From: JANWKQ01 sp964624635
GTDB lineage: Bacteria; Bacteroidota; Bacteroidia; CAIKAF01
Length of the DNA: 64,000 bases
Reading direction: 5' to 3'
Assembly: GCA_964624635.1 (NCBI GenBank)
Contig: CAZUXM010000008.1
Location: 10,765 to 74,764, forward strand
Shown here: positions 37,001-43,873 of the stretch, one piece after another
Layout: every line of letters begins with the position of its first letter
How positions within the stretch are numbered: the stretch's first letter is position 1
Made by a program: the position numbers and the translations under genes
The notes under the pieces: model-generated
Database searches by the model: none
Seen by the model: the letters and a program-made list of their open reading frames with translations, nothing else
What the model was told of the DNA's origin: nothing

Positions 37001-37105
37001 TTTATCGTCTTTAATACCCGTGTTGGGGTTGGTTTGTGCATTTATTGGCAACGTACATACCGCCATCACTATCCATATCCAACGGTTTTTGATGTTTAGT
37101 CTCAT
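34077..37105 (-). CDS. tandem two-domain amidohydrolase, secreted (split by two gaps)
   Basis: One gene broken by N runs at 34160-34169 and 36710-36762. The frame after the smaller gap (LARKQYFLFECETMDN...) ends at TAA 34077-34079, two bases before the next ATG, so this is the true end. About 1000 residues. Signal peptide ends PINAQ. The N-terminal amidohydrolase domain lacks HxH (YPSFIEVWNNYG). The C-terminal domain keeps it: IIDEHSHIAMT, ITCHSYV, TFTHILEGY and SINSDDAEM, the full metal set. It ends GSIKEGKDADLVLWTDNPLS. Imidazolonepropionase-like; substrate unknown, a periplasmic amide or cyclic amide hydrolase. Operon with 32761-34074. A -7 box sits 5 bases before the ATG. Confidence 0.82.
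34160..34169. other. assembly gap (10 N)
   Basis: Near the 3' end of the two-domain amidohydrolase gene. The frames on the two sides disagree unless the true gap differs from 10. Confidence 0.99.
36710..36762. other. assembly gap (53 N)
   Basis: Interrupts the N-terminal amidohydrolase domain after DIHLNDD. Frames on the two sides differ. Confidence 0.99.
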
Positions 37106-37110
37106 ATATA

Positions 37111-37118
37111 CAAATGTA
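37111..37118 (-). promoter_or_regulatory. -7 promoter element TACATTTG next to start codon
   Basis: Full TAnnTTTG match on the minus strand, five bases before the ATG at 37105 of the amidohydrolase. Second case in the window of an almost leaderless arrangement. Confidence 0.5.
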
Positions 37119-37149
37119 TCATTTTTATAGTATACAGCAGTGGGGAAGA

Positions 37150-37211
37150 GTATGCAGTAGTAGTAGGCAGTAGGCCGGATTTGCTGCCTACTGCCTATTG
37201 CTGCTGCATAC
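37150..37211. repeat. GCAGTAG-type hairpin
   Basis: GTATGCAG (37150-37157) pairs with CTGCATAC (37204-37211), and TAGGCAGTAGGC (37164-37175) with GCCTACTGCCTA (37186-37197). The arms are built from near-tandem GCAGTAG units. It lies between divergent promoters (37111-37118 and 37246-37253), so it is not a terminator. Confidence 0.75.
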
Positions 37212-37245
37212 TACAGAGAAGTGGTTTGTAATTTGATATAATTGG

Positions 37246-37253
37246 TATCTTTA
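37246..37253 (+). promoter_or_regulatory. -7 promoter element TATCTTTA
   Basis: One mismatch to TAnnTTTG, with TTG at 37226-37228 (17 bases upstream). 22 bases before the ATG at 37276. Confidence 0.5.
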
Positions 37254-37275
37254 CACCCATAATATATACAAGCAT

Positions 37276-37713
37276 ATGGAACATATACACTCATCATTAC
37301 GATACCTGATATTGGTATTTTTGGTAGCTTCTATTTTAATTTCATTAGCTAAATGGAGAGGTAACAAACCTTTTACCAAAGGTGATAAAATGACCTATTT
37401 AATGGCTTTGATATTTACTCATCTTCAATTGGTAGTAGGTTTAATATTATTTGTAACCAAAGATTACACTAAACTATTTAGTGATATGGGAACAACAATG
37501 AAAACGCCTGCTTTGAGATTTATTTTGGTTGAACATACTTTTCTAATGTTGATTGCCATTATATTCATTACCATTGGTTATTCAACAGCTAAGAGAGCTG
37601 CAACAGATGTTCTTAAACATAAAAAGACTTTTATATTTTATTTAATTGGTTTTATTCTTATTATGGTATCTATACCATGGCCATTTAGAATGGCAGGTTA
37701 CGGTTGGTTTTAA
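37276..37713 (+). CDS. small cytochrome b-like four-helix membrane protein (paralogue)
   Basis: 145 residues, four hydrophobic helices, with His in IHSSLRYL, THLQLVVGLI and VEHTFLM, and a PWPFRMAGYGWF end. It matches the layout of the protein at 5252-5716. Four bases after its stop begins a c-type cytochrome lipoprotein gene, so the pair probably forms a small membrane-bound electron-transfer unit. That context strengthens the haem-binding idea for both paralogues, though no axial ligand can be proven here. Confidence 0.68.
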   Translation: MEHIHSSLRYLILVFLVASILISLAKWRGNKPFTKGDKMTYLMALIFTHLQLVVGLILFVTKDYTKLFSDMGTTMKTPALRFILVEHTFLMLIAIIFITIGYSTAKRAATDVLKHKKTFIFYLIGFILIMVSIPWPFRMAGYGWF

Positions 37714-37717
37714 GCAT

Positions 37718-38083
37718 ATGAAAAACAGATTGATTATTTTTTTATTAGTAGGAATAATATCCTTATTAGTAGCTTGTAGCAATGGAGAAAAATCTCCGTT
37801 TGACAAAAAACCATCTAATAACACTGAAACAAAATCGGGGTCCGATCAAAACAAAAAAGTATATTCAGGAGAGGAATTATACACACAAAAGTGTACCGCT
37901 TGTCACGGGGGTGATGGGAATTTAGGGGTGGGGGGCGCTAAAAAAATATCTGCTTCTACCTTAACCCAACAAGAAAGAGAAGAGTTGATTTCGAATGGAA
38001 AAAAAACCATGCCGGCATTTAAAACCCAATTATCTCAGGAAGAAATTAAAGCGGTAGCAGAATATACGTTTACGTTGAAATAA
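37718..38083 (+). CDS. c-type cytochrome lipoprotein
   Basis: 121 residues from the ATG at 37718, four bases after the preceding stop; longer in-frame starts inside the upstream gene are rejected because they lack a signal peptide. The lipobox is LLVACS (Cys at about 19). After a Ser/Asn/Lys linker comes a mono-haem cytochrome c domain: TQKCTACHGGDGNLGVGGA (CxxCH) and the distal Met in KKTMPAFKTQLS. So an outer- or inner-membrane-anchored electron carrier, most likely partner of the cytochrome b-like protein upstream. Confidence 0.88.
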   Translation: MKNRLIIFLLVGIISLLVACSNGEKSPFDKKPSNNTETKSGSDQNKKVYSGEELYTQKCTACHGGDGNLGVGGAKKISASTLTQQEREELISNGKKTMPAFKTQLSQEEIKAVAEYTFTLK

Positions 38084-38090
38084 GAAATAG

Positions 38091-38174
38091 CCACAGAGAT
38101 CACAGAGAAAAAAAATCACAGAGGGCTCAGCGTTTTCCTCCGCGTCCTCTGTGTATACCTCATATCCTCTGTGG
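38091..38174. repeat. CACAGAG-type inverted repeat
   Basis: CCACAGAG (38091-38098) pairs with CTCTGTGG (38167-38174), and CACAGAGG (38117-38124) with CCTCTGTG (38146-38153). A third CACAGAG lies near 38101. I recognise these units as a widespread intergenic repeat type. The element separates the cytochrome c stop from the hflX promoter, so it may act as terminator. Confidence 0.8.
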
Positions 38175-38184
38175 TTAAAATCAT

Positions 38185-38192
38185 TACCTTTG
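38185..38192 (+). promoter_or_regulatory. -7 promoter element TACCTTTG
   Basis: Full TAnnTTTG match, ten bases before the hflX ATG. Confidence 0.6.
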
Positions 38193-38202
38193 TACCCTAA
38201 AT

Positions 38203-39420
38203 ATGATCGAAAAGAACAAAAAATTAGAGGTTAAAGAATTACGAGCTGTATTGGTAGGAATCATCTATCAACATCAAACAGAAGAAAAGCTGGAAGAATA
38301 CCTGGATGAATTGGCGTTTTTAGCCGAAACAGCCGGTATCAGATCAGTGAAACGATATTCTCAAAAATTAGATAAACCATTGCCGGGAACTTTTATTGGT
38401 TCAGGAAAATTAACGGAGATTGAAGAGTGGGTTAGAGAGCATGAAATTGAATTGGTCATATTTGATGACGAATTATCCCCATCACAATTACGTAACATCG
38501 ATCGTATTTTTAATCCTGATCAAAACAATAAAAAAGTGTTGATTCTGGATAGAACCAATCTTATCCTCGACATATTTGCTCAACGTGCAAGAACTGCCCA
38601 TGCAAAAACTCAGGTAGATTTAGCCTATTATCAATATATGTTACCGCGTTTAAAAGGAATGTGGACCCACCTCGAACGGCAACGAGGAGGTACCGGTACC
38701 CGTGGCGGTAGTGGAGAAAAAGAAATTGAAACAGATGGTCGTATTGTTCGTGAAAAGATATCGCTTTTAAAAACCAAATTAAAAGAGATAGATAAACAAA
38801 TGATTACCCAAAGGAAGAACAGAGGGGAGTTTGTTAGAGTCGCATTGGTAGGATATACGAATGTGGGTAAATCCACCATCATGAACATTATTAGTAAAAG
38901 TGAAGTTTTTGCTGAAAATAAATTGTTTGCTACGCTTGATACTACTGTACGTAAAGTAGTGATTCATAATTTGCCTTTTTTATTATCAGATACGGTAGGT
39001 TTTATTAGAAAACTTCCTACCCAATTGGTTGAATCTTTTAAATCAACTTTAGATGAAGTACGGGAATCGGATTTATTATTACATGTAATTGATATTTCGC
39101 ATCCGCAATTTGAAGAACAATACCATGTAGTAAATAAAACCCTGGCAGAAATTGGTGCTGCGGATAAACCCACTATTACCGTATTTAATAAAATTGATAA
39201 TTATAAAAATCCAGAGATAGATGAGTTTGACCTTACAGGCAAACAACAACGCATGACCTTGGAAGAATTGGAAAATAGTTGGATGAGTACCTTGAATAAT
39301 GATTGTATTTTTATTTCGGCAGGTGAAAAAATAAATATCAGTGAATTCAGAGATAAATTATACGATAGGATAGCCACCATTCATAAAGAAAGGTATCCTT
39401 ACAATCATTTTTTATATTGA
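38203..39420 (+). CDS. hflX: GTPase HflX
   Basis: 405 residues. N-terminal HflX domain (SVKRYSQKLDKPLPGTFIGSGKL, IFDDELSPSQLRNI), a Gly-rich stretch GGTGTRGGSGEKEIE (about 164-178), then the G domain: G1 GYTNVGKST (about 217), G3 DTVGFIRKLP, G4 FNKIDN. HflX splits stalled or idle ribosomes in a GTP-dependent way, mainly under stress. No hfq or miaA lies nearby, unlike in proteobacteria. The stop abuts the stop of a convergent small gene. Confidence 0.95.
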   Translation: MIEKNKKLEVKELRAVLVGIIYQHQTEEKLEEYLDELAFLAETAGIRSVKRYSQKLDKPLPGTFIGSGKLTEIEEWVREHEIELVIFDDELSPSQLRNIDRIFNPDQNNKKVLILDRTNLILDIFAQRARTAHAKTQVDLAYYQYMLPRLKGMWTHLERQRGGTGTRGGSGEKEIETDGRIVREKISLLKTKLKEIDKQMITQRKNRGEFVRVALVGYTNVGKSTIMNIISKSEVFAENKLFATLDTTVRKVVIHNLPFLLSDTVGFIRKLPTQLVESFKSTLDEVRESDLLLHVIDISHPQFEEQYHVVNKTLAEIGAADKPTITVFNKIDNYKNPEIDEFDLTGKQQRMTLEELENSWMSTLNNDCIFISAGEKINISEFRDKLYDRIATIHKERYPYNHFLY

Positions 39421-39591
39421 TTAATACCTTTTGTGTTTTTGTACGGCAACAGCTATGCCTGCAACCATTACAACTAATACAATTCCACAAATAGCAGGAA
39501 TTAGAATAGTAGAGTCTAAAAAGGTAATATTTTGCTCAGCATTGGTATTTGCCTGCAACGGAATAAGTGTAATGAGTTTTAGATGGCTCAT
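39421..39591 (-). CDS. 56-residue single-pass membrane protein
   Basis: Small ORF starting ATG at 39591 and ending TAA at 39421-39423, directly after the hflX stop. Protein: MSHLKLITLIPLQANTN, AEQNITFLDSTI, then a hydrophobic helix ILIPAICGIVLVVMVAGIA and a basic tail VQKHKRY. The layout of a polar N-part, one helix and a Lys/Arg/His tail fits an N-out small membrane protein. No family recognised. Support comes from the clean ORF, membrane segment and tight convergence with hflX. Confidence 0.5.
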   Translation of the reverse strand: MSHLKLITLIPLQANTNAEQNITFLDSTILIPAICGIVLVVMVAGIAVAVQKHKRY

Positions 39592-39696
39592 AACGCATAA
39601 GTTTTTGGTATATCAAATATAATTAAAAACTTTATTATTTTCGTATTACCACTCAAAATCGAACCTGTAGCAGGCACTTAACCAAAGCCAAAGTTT

Positions 39697-39794
39697 CTCA
39701 CTCCTTCGCCTCACCATTGCGTATTAGCTTGATTTTTATAGTATCGTCTTTTTAAAATTTACCCAAGACCCATGTAGGCATACATGCCTTTTGA
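39697..39794 (-). pseudogene. decayed fragment of M28-peptidase C-terminus (PDZ end)
   Basis: About 80 bases (about 39705-39785) closely match 47920-48000, the 3' end of the M28 peptidase gene; CCATTGCGTA and AAATTTACCCAAG are identical. On the minus strand it reads K-G-M-YAYMG, then after a one-base shift GKF-stop-KDDTIKIKLIRNGEAKE, against KDIYAYMGALGKFKKGETVKITLLRNGTEK in the intact protein. A frameshift and in-frame stops make it non-functional. It lies in an otherwise empty 370-base gap; the rest of 39592-39913 shows nothing I can support. Confidence 0.75.
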
Positions 39795-39913
39795 TTCATA
39801 AAAGTGATTTTTGGGGAATAAACTCATCTTTCATTTTATATTTTAACAGGTAATAGACAGTGTCTTTAAATAGTTGGGGTTTTAATATTAATTTAAAAGA
39901 GTGATAGTTACAG

Positions 39914-39943
39914 TTGGTAGCAAAGTTCTTACTTTTATATTTG
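39914..39943 (+). promoter_or_regulatory. promoter TTG-N19-TATATTTG
   Basis: TTG at 39914-39916 and TATATTTG at 39936-39943 with exactly 19 bases between: the best full match to the Bacteroidota consensus in the window. It precedes the ATG at 39965 of the response regulator by 21 bases. It also shows that the in-frame TTG at 39914 is promoter and not a start codon. Confidence 0.7.
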
Positions 39944-39964
39944 CCAGCCATTTCTATATACCAT

Positions 39965-40672
39965 ATGTCAACCGCCACTAACCCTAAAAAAGCACGTTTA
40001 TTAAATATCACTACATCTTCTGTGAAAGTGCTCATAGCAGATGATCATACTATTTTTCGTCATGGGCTTAAAACCTATTTAAACAGTTATCCATTTATTA
40101 AGTATAGAGGTGAGGCCTCCAATGGTAAAGAGTTGATTAAGTTAATTGAGATGGAAATGCCTGACCTGATATTTATGGATCTGCATATGCCGGGTGGACA
40201 TGGAGCAGAAACAACCGCTGACATTTTGAAAGAATATCCATCTATTAAAATTGTGATTCTTAGTTTTTATGATGATGCACTTACCGTAGAGAGGATGATG
40301 AAAATGGGGGCTTCGGCCTATCTTACCAAAATCATTTCTTTTGAATTGTTAGATGATATGTTCGAGAAAGTGCTAACGGGGCAACCGTATATATCACCTG
40401 ATGCTGCTAATAATGTTGCCATGCATAAAGTCATTCCCAACCCGTCAGCGGCATCTGTTGAACAAACCAAGTGGTTTGAAAAGGAGGTAACAGTTCGTGA
40501 AAAACAAGTACTGAAACTAATCACGATGGGTTTATCGTTAAAAGAAATTGGGAATGAACTAGGGTTGAGTAGCCGAACTGCCGAATCACACAAGAATAAA
40601 TTGATGAAAAAGTTAGGCGCCAAAAACCTGGCGGAACTTATCTCCATTGCTCATGAATATAAGCTTTTATAG
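39965..40672 (+). CDS. NarL/FixJ-type response regulator (LuxR HTH)
   Basis: 235 residues from ATG 39965. Receiver domain: VLIADDHTIFRHGL (acidic pair), LIFMDLHMPGGHGAE (phospho-acceptor Asp72), ILSFYDD, AYLTKI (Lys). C-terminal LuxR-type HTH: VTVREKQVLKLITMGLSLKEIGNELGLSS then RTAESHKNKLMKKLG. Probably a DNA-binding two-component regulator. No histidine kinase is next to it, so it is an orphan here. Palindromes with TCCGT/ACGGA half-sites follow it (40744-40763) and lie before the lipase (45045-45067); they are candidate targets. Confidence 0.92.
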   Translation: MSTATNPKKARLLNITTSSVKVLIADDHTIFRHGLKTYLNSYPFIKYRGEASNGKELIKLIEMEMPDLIFMDLHMPGGHGAETTADILKEYPSIKIVILSFYDDALTVERMMKMGASAYLTKIISFELLDDMFEKVLTGQPYISPDAANNVAMHKVIPNPSAASVEQTKWFEKEVTVREKQVLKLITMGLSLKEIGNELGLSSRTAESHKNKLMKKLGAKNLAELISIAHEYKLL

Positions 40673-40743
40673 ACATTTAGGTTCCATGTAAAAAGCCTAC
40701 TAAGCCCTACTTCCTCAAGCTTCTACCCAATCTTAGGTAGAAC

Positions 40744-40795
40744 CATCCGTAAAAACACGGATGCAAATTGTATAAAACCCTCTTGTTATACAATT
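40744..40795. promoter_or_regulatory. two adjacent palindromes after the response regulator
   Basis: First, CATCCGT-AAAAAC-ACGGATG (40744-40763). Second, AATTGTATAA (40766-40775) with TTATACAATT (40786-40795), perfect 10-bp arms around a 10-base loop. The second could be a terminator for the regulator gene or an operator for the small gene at 40904. The TCCGT half-site recurs at 45045-45067. Confidence 0.5.
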
Positions 40796-40903
40796 TACAA
40801 AACTTCATTTTTACAGTAACCAATTTACATCAAATAAAACGAATGCTTGTGGGTGTAAGCCTGCAAGCATTTTGTAACTACCAACCAACCTAAACTGATC
40901 AAC

Positions 40904-41158
40904 ATGAAAACAGGTCTTGTTTTTATTCTGTTGTTTACCGGAATATTTTTCCAACAAACAAACCTCTCAAATACTTCTGATGTAATACCCACTATACAAA
41001 GTAAAGAGACGGTGTATATCTGTAATAGTAAAGGAGCTACTAAATACCATGCAGAAGAAAATTGCAGGGGGCTCAATAATTGTAAAGCAGAAATTTTAAG
41101 TGTAGATAAAAAAGAAGCGATTAAGTTGGGAAGAGAGGAATGTGGATGGTGTTATTGA
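40904..41158 (+). CDS. small secreted Cys/His protein
   Basis: 84 residues. Signal peptide (about 1-20, ending FFQQTN), then a compact Cys/His pattern: VYICNSKGATKYHAEENCRGLNNCKAEI and a final EECGWCY, i.e. C-x8-H-x4-C-x5-C and C-x2-C. I recall such short proteins in Bacteroidota and proteobacteria as uncharacterised. Paired Cys suggest metal binding or disulphides. It sits between the response regulator and the membrane module, 19 bases before the latter, and may share its transcript. Confidence 0.65.
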   Translation: MKTGLVFILLFTGIFFQQTNLSNTSDVIPTIQSKETVYICNSKGATKYHAEENCRGLNNCKAEILSVDKKEAIKLGREECGWCY

Positions 41159-41177
41159 GGATAAAGTATGATATTTT

Positions 41178-42017
41178 ATGGAAGACGAAGAAAAAACTAT
41201 AGCTGATAAAAAAGCCGAATATAAAAAAGCCCAACAAAAAAGAATGTCTCTTTATATAGTTGGTGGAACAGATATCAATGGCTATCATATTACCAAAATT
41301 TTTGCAAGAGGTGATGAATATGTCATCTATGAAATTGAAACCAGTGATTTGGTTGAAAGTATTAAAGTTTATATAGATAATATAACAGAACTTGATGACT
41401 CAGGAGTTGTAAAACGCTACAATTCAATAAGAGTAAAATTTGTTGAAATTAAAGGGCTATTGTATAAGGTTGTTGATAAATCGACTATAAAAACAGTCAT
41501 TGCCCAAATACTTGCACATGGATTAATAGAAAAGCCAGAAGAAGCCAATACTCAATTTGATAAATTAAAAAGTGCAATAAGTATTGAATATAATGAGCAA
41601 TTTGCAAATCGATTACGGCTTTTATTTAGTTCTTTAATGGTGACCCTTATTTTTATAACCATTGCGGTCTTGATATACTATCACAATTGTTTTAGGGACT
41701 ATATCCACATTAGAAACTTAATCTTTGTTTCAACAGCAGGGAGTATTGGTGGTTTCTTTTCTTTGTCATACAGTCTCAAGAAAGTTGTATGTGACAAGGA
41801 TGTAAATAAATATTTATATATAGTTTATGGAGCAGAAAGGATAGTAATTGCAATTTTAGCATCAACTATCATTTATTTCGCTATTAAATCTAATGTAGTT
41901 TTTGCTACTTGTAATGATATGGATAACCCCTTGATTGGTTATATTTTATTTTCTTTTCTTGCAGGTTTTAGCGAAACATTAGTGCCTAGTTTAATGACAA
42001 AGTTAGAGAAGGAATAA
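41178..42017 (+). CDS. hypothetical four-helix membrane protein
   Basis: 279 residues. A soluble, charged N-part (about 1-140, SLYIVGGTDINGYHITKIFARGD at the start) with a beta-rich look, followed by four helices from about 155 to 272 (LLFSSLMVTLIFITIAVLIYY, NLIFVSTAGSIGGFFSLSYS, ERIVIAILASTIIYFAI, LIGYILFSFLAGFSETLVP). No signal peptide, so the N-part is probably cytoplasmic. Family not recognised. The next gene begins 17 bases later on the same strand and also codes for a soluble plus membrane protein, so a two-protein complex is plausible. More AT-rich than the flanking core genes by eye. Confidence 0.6.
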   Translation: MEDEEKTIADKKAEYKKAQQKRMSLYIVGGTDINGYHITKIFARGDEYVIYEIETSDLVESIKVYIDNITELDDSGVVKRYNSIRVKFVEIKGLLYKVVDKSTIKTVIAQILAHGLIEKPEEANTQFDKLKSAISIEYNEQFANRLRLLFSSLMVTLIFITIAVLIYYHNCFRDYIHIRNLIFVSTAGSIGGFFSLSYSLKKVVCDKDVNKYLYIVYGAERIVIAILASTIIYFAIKSNVVFATCNDMDNPLIGYILFSFLAGFSETLVPSLMTKLEKE

Positions 42018-42034
42018 AAGACGGAATTTTAAAA

Positions 42035-42930
42035 ATGAACGACCATTATAATCAATTAGAACTGCATTATTATTTTTCAGATAATTCACACGGCTTTGAT
42101 GCAGTTGTAAGAAATGAATGTGAAAAGGAATTATTGAATTTATTTGAGGAAGCAAGTCAAGATTTACAAATAAAAATTCTTGTTGATGCAAAACCACCAC
42201 AAAATGGAGGGTTTGTTGAAGTTTGGGAATTTATTGGAGAAAACANNNNNNNNNNNNNNNNNNNNNNNTTACACTTTTGGTGTCAGTATTGACACTAATA
42301 ATGTCAAGAGTTCCTGTTCAAAATAGAAAGCTAACAAAATTGCAAATAGAAAATTTAGAATTAGACAATCAAATTAAGCGAGAAGAATTAAAGAAACTTG
42401 GGATTCATAACATTGAAAATATTGACGAAAATATACTAAAAAGAATTATTGCTTTTCTTGTTAAGAATTATAAAATTATTTGGAGACGCTCAAATTTTTT
42501 CAAAAAAATTACACTTTACAAAAGAATAAATAAGATTTCTATAAACAAATTGTTTAATTTATATTCTTTATCAGACCCAACTGTATTACAGCTTGGTGAT
42601 TTTGAACAATTTATTTTGTTTGATGAAAATATTCCAGATATTACTGGACAAGCTGAAGAAATTGACTTAATATCTTCAGCTTTAAAACAAGGGCGGTTTA
42701 AATGGAAAGGGTTTCTTAAAGGGCAAATTATTGACTTTGAAATGCAGGATGAAAGTTTTAAACGGCATGTATTTCAGGGGGACATTACACATAATAATAA
42801 AGTGAAACTAAAAGTAATATTAAATCATTCAAGGAAAATTGATGACTCAGGCAGAATAAAAATTATGCGTTATTATGTAACTGAAGTTAAAAGTTATTCG
42901 ATAAATGGTATTGATCAGGTCATTGATTAG
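42035..42930 (+). CDS. hypothetical soluble-domain plus membrane protein (split by gap)
   Basis: One gene interrupted by 23 N (42246-42268); frames on the two sides differ. N-part (about 70 residues): LHYYFSDNSHGFDAVVRNECEKELLNLFEEA then NGGFVEVWEFIGEN. After the gap comes a short helix TLLVSVLTLIMSRVP followed by a coil (KLTKLQIENLELDNQIKREELKKLGI) and a beta-rich C-part (FEQFILFDENIPDITGQ, KGFLKGQIIDFEM, IMRYYVTEVKSY). The pattern of acidic-aromatic head, single helix and coil reminds me of uncharacterised proteins seen near defence or membrane-stress genes, but I cannot name the family. About 290 residues. Confidence 0.6.
42246..42268. other. assembly gap (23 N)
   Basis: Falls just before the membrane helix of the 42035-42930 protein. 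Confidence 0.99.
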
Positions 42931-43023
42931 AGTATATAGACTTTTATGCTATTCATTTTGTCAAAAAAATGAAATCTACTACTATACTAATCCACATTTT
43001 TTATAAGTAACTAAAATATAACT

Positions 43024-43797
43024 ATGCTGAAAAATATTAAAAGATTCATAAGAATACTATTACTAGGGCAGAAGCATTCTCAACCAATAAACAGGCTGCG
43101 ACCTGCATTTCAAAACCAATGGTTAAATGTTAAACGTATTTGGACGAATGAATACTATAATGACTTTGGTTTAGAACGTATCATTCGATTGATACTAGCA
43201 CTATCTCTATTTGCTTTTCCTGGACTCTATCTCAGAGCTTTCTTTGGTAAATTTGGGCTTCTTGGAAGAAAGTTAGGAGTCGAACTTTACGTTTTGCTAA
43301 AACTAATATTGCCAATTTTATTTTTTAAGCTAGACTTCACAGCCTATTTAGCTGTAGCTATATTTTCAGGTATTATGGCTGTCGAAACAATTTTGTATTT
43401 AGCGTCTTTGATTTTTTTATCTAACGAGTTTGCAAAACCAATTTCTTATAGACGTTCATTGACAACACTGTTTATTAATTACATTGAAGTTTGCCTTAAT
43501 TATGCGATTATTTATTCTTATTGCAACTTGACAATTCCAAATTTCTTTAAAGAAAAACTTACAACCGACATTCAAACTGTTTACTTCAGCTTTGTAACTT
43601 CGGCTACAGTAGGGTACGGTGACATAGTTACGATAAATGCCTTTGGGCAATATTTGGTAATTTCTCAAATAATTCTGTTTCTTGTTTTTGTTGCTTTATT
43701 CATAAACTTCTTTGCTTCAAAAGTTCAAGATCCTACATACTATAATGCGAAACCGACGTATAGTGACAAATGGCAAAAACCCCAAAAACAGTTGTAG
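43024..43797 (+). CDS. two-pore-type potassium channel family protein
   Basis: 257 residues. Several helices (about 65-80, 90-145, 155-170) and a final pore region: FSFVTSATVGYGDIVTINAFGQYLVISQIILFLVFVAL, with selectivity filter TVGYGD (about 195-200) before the last helix. The layout of pore loop then inner helix is the Ion_trans_2 type. It lacks an obvious RCK/NAD-binding domain, so gating input is unclear. It lies between the two-gene membrane module and an SPFH gene; whether they work together is unknown. Confidence 0.82.
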   Translation: MLKNIKRFIRILLLGQKHSQPINRLRPAFQNQWLNVKRIWTNEYYNDFGLERIIRLILALSLFAFPGLYLRAFFGKFGLLGRKLGVELYVLLKLILPILFFKLDFTAYLAVAIFSGIMAVETILYLASLIFLSNEFAKPISYRRSLTTLFINYIEVCLNYAIIYSYCNLTIPNFFKEKLTTDIQTVYFSFVTSATVGYGDIVTINAFGQYLVISQIILFLVFVALFINFFASKVQDPTYYNAKPTYSDKWQKPQKQL

Positions 43798-43873
43798 GTA
43801 AGAAAAACGCCGCACAACACAAAGAATGACTATTTTCTTATAAAAATTGCTGCCAGGTGGTTAGTGAGAAAGC

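Noticed and set aside
39914..39964. TTG start for the response regulator at 39914
   Set aside because: The TTG is the -33 element of a consensus promoter and the ATG at 39965 gives a normal receiver-domain start.
39796..40035. 79-residue minus-strand ORF
   Set aside because: It overlaps the promoter and start of the response regulator and has no features of its own.
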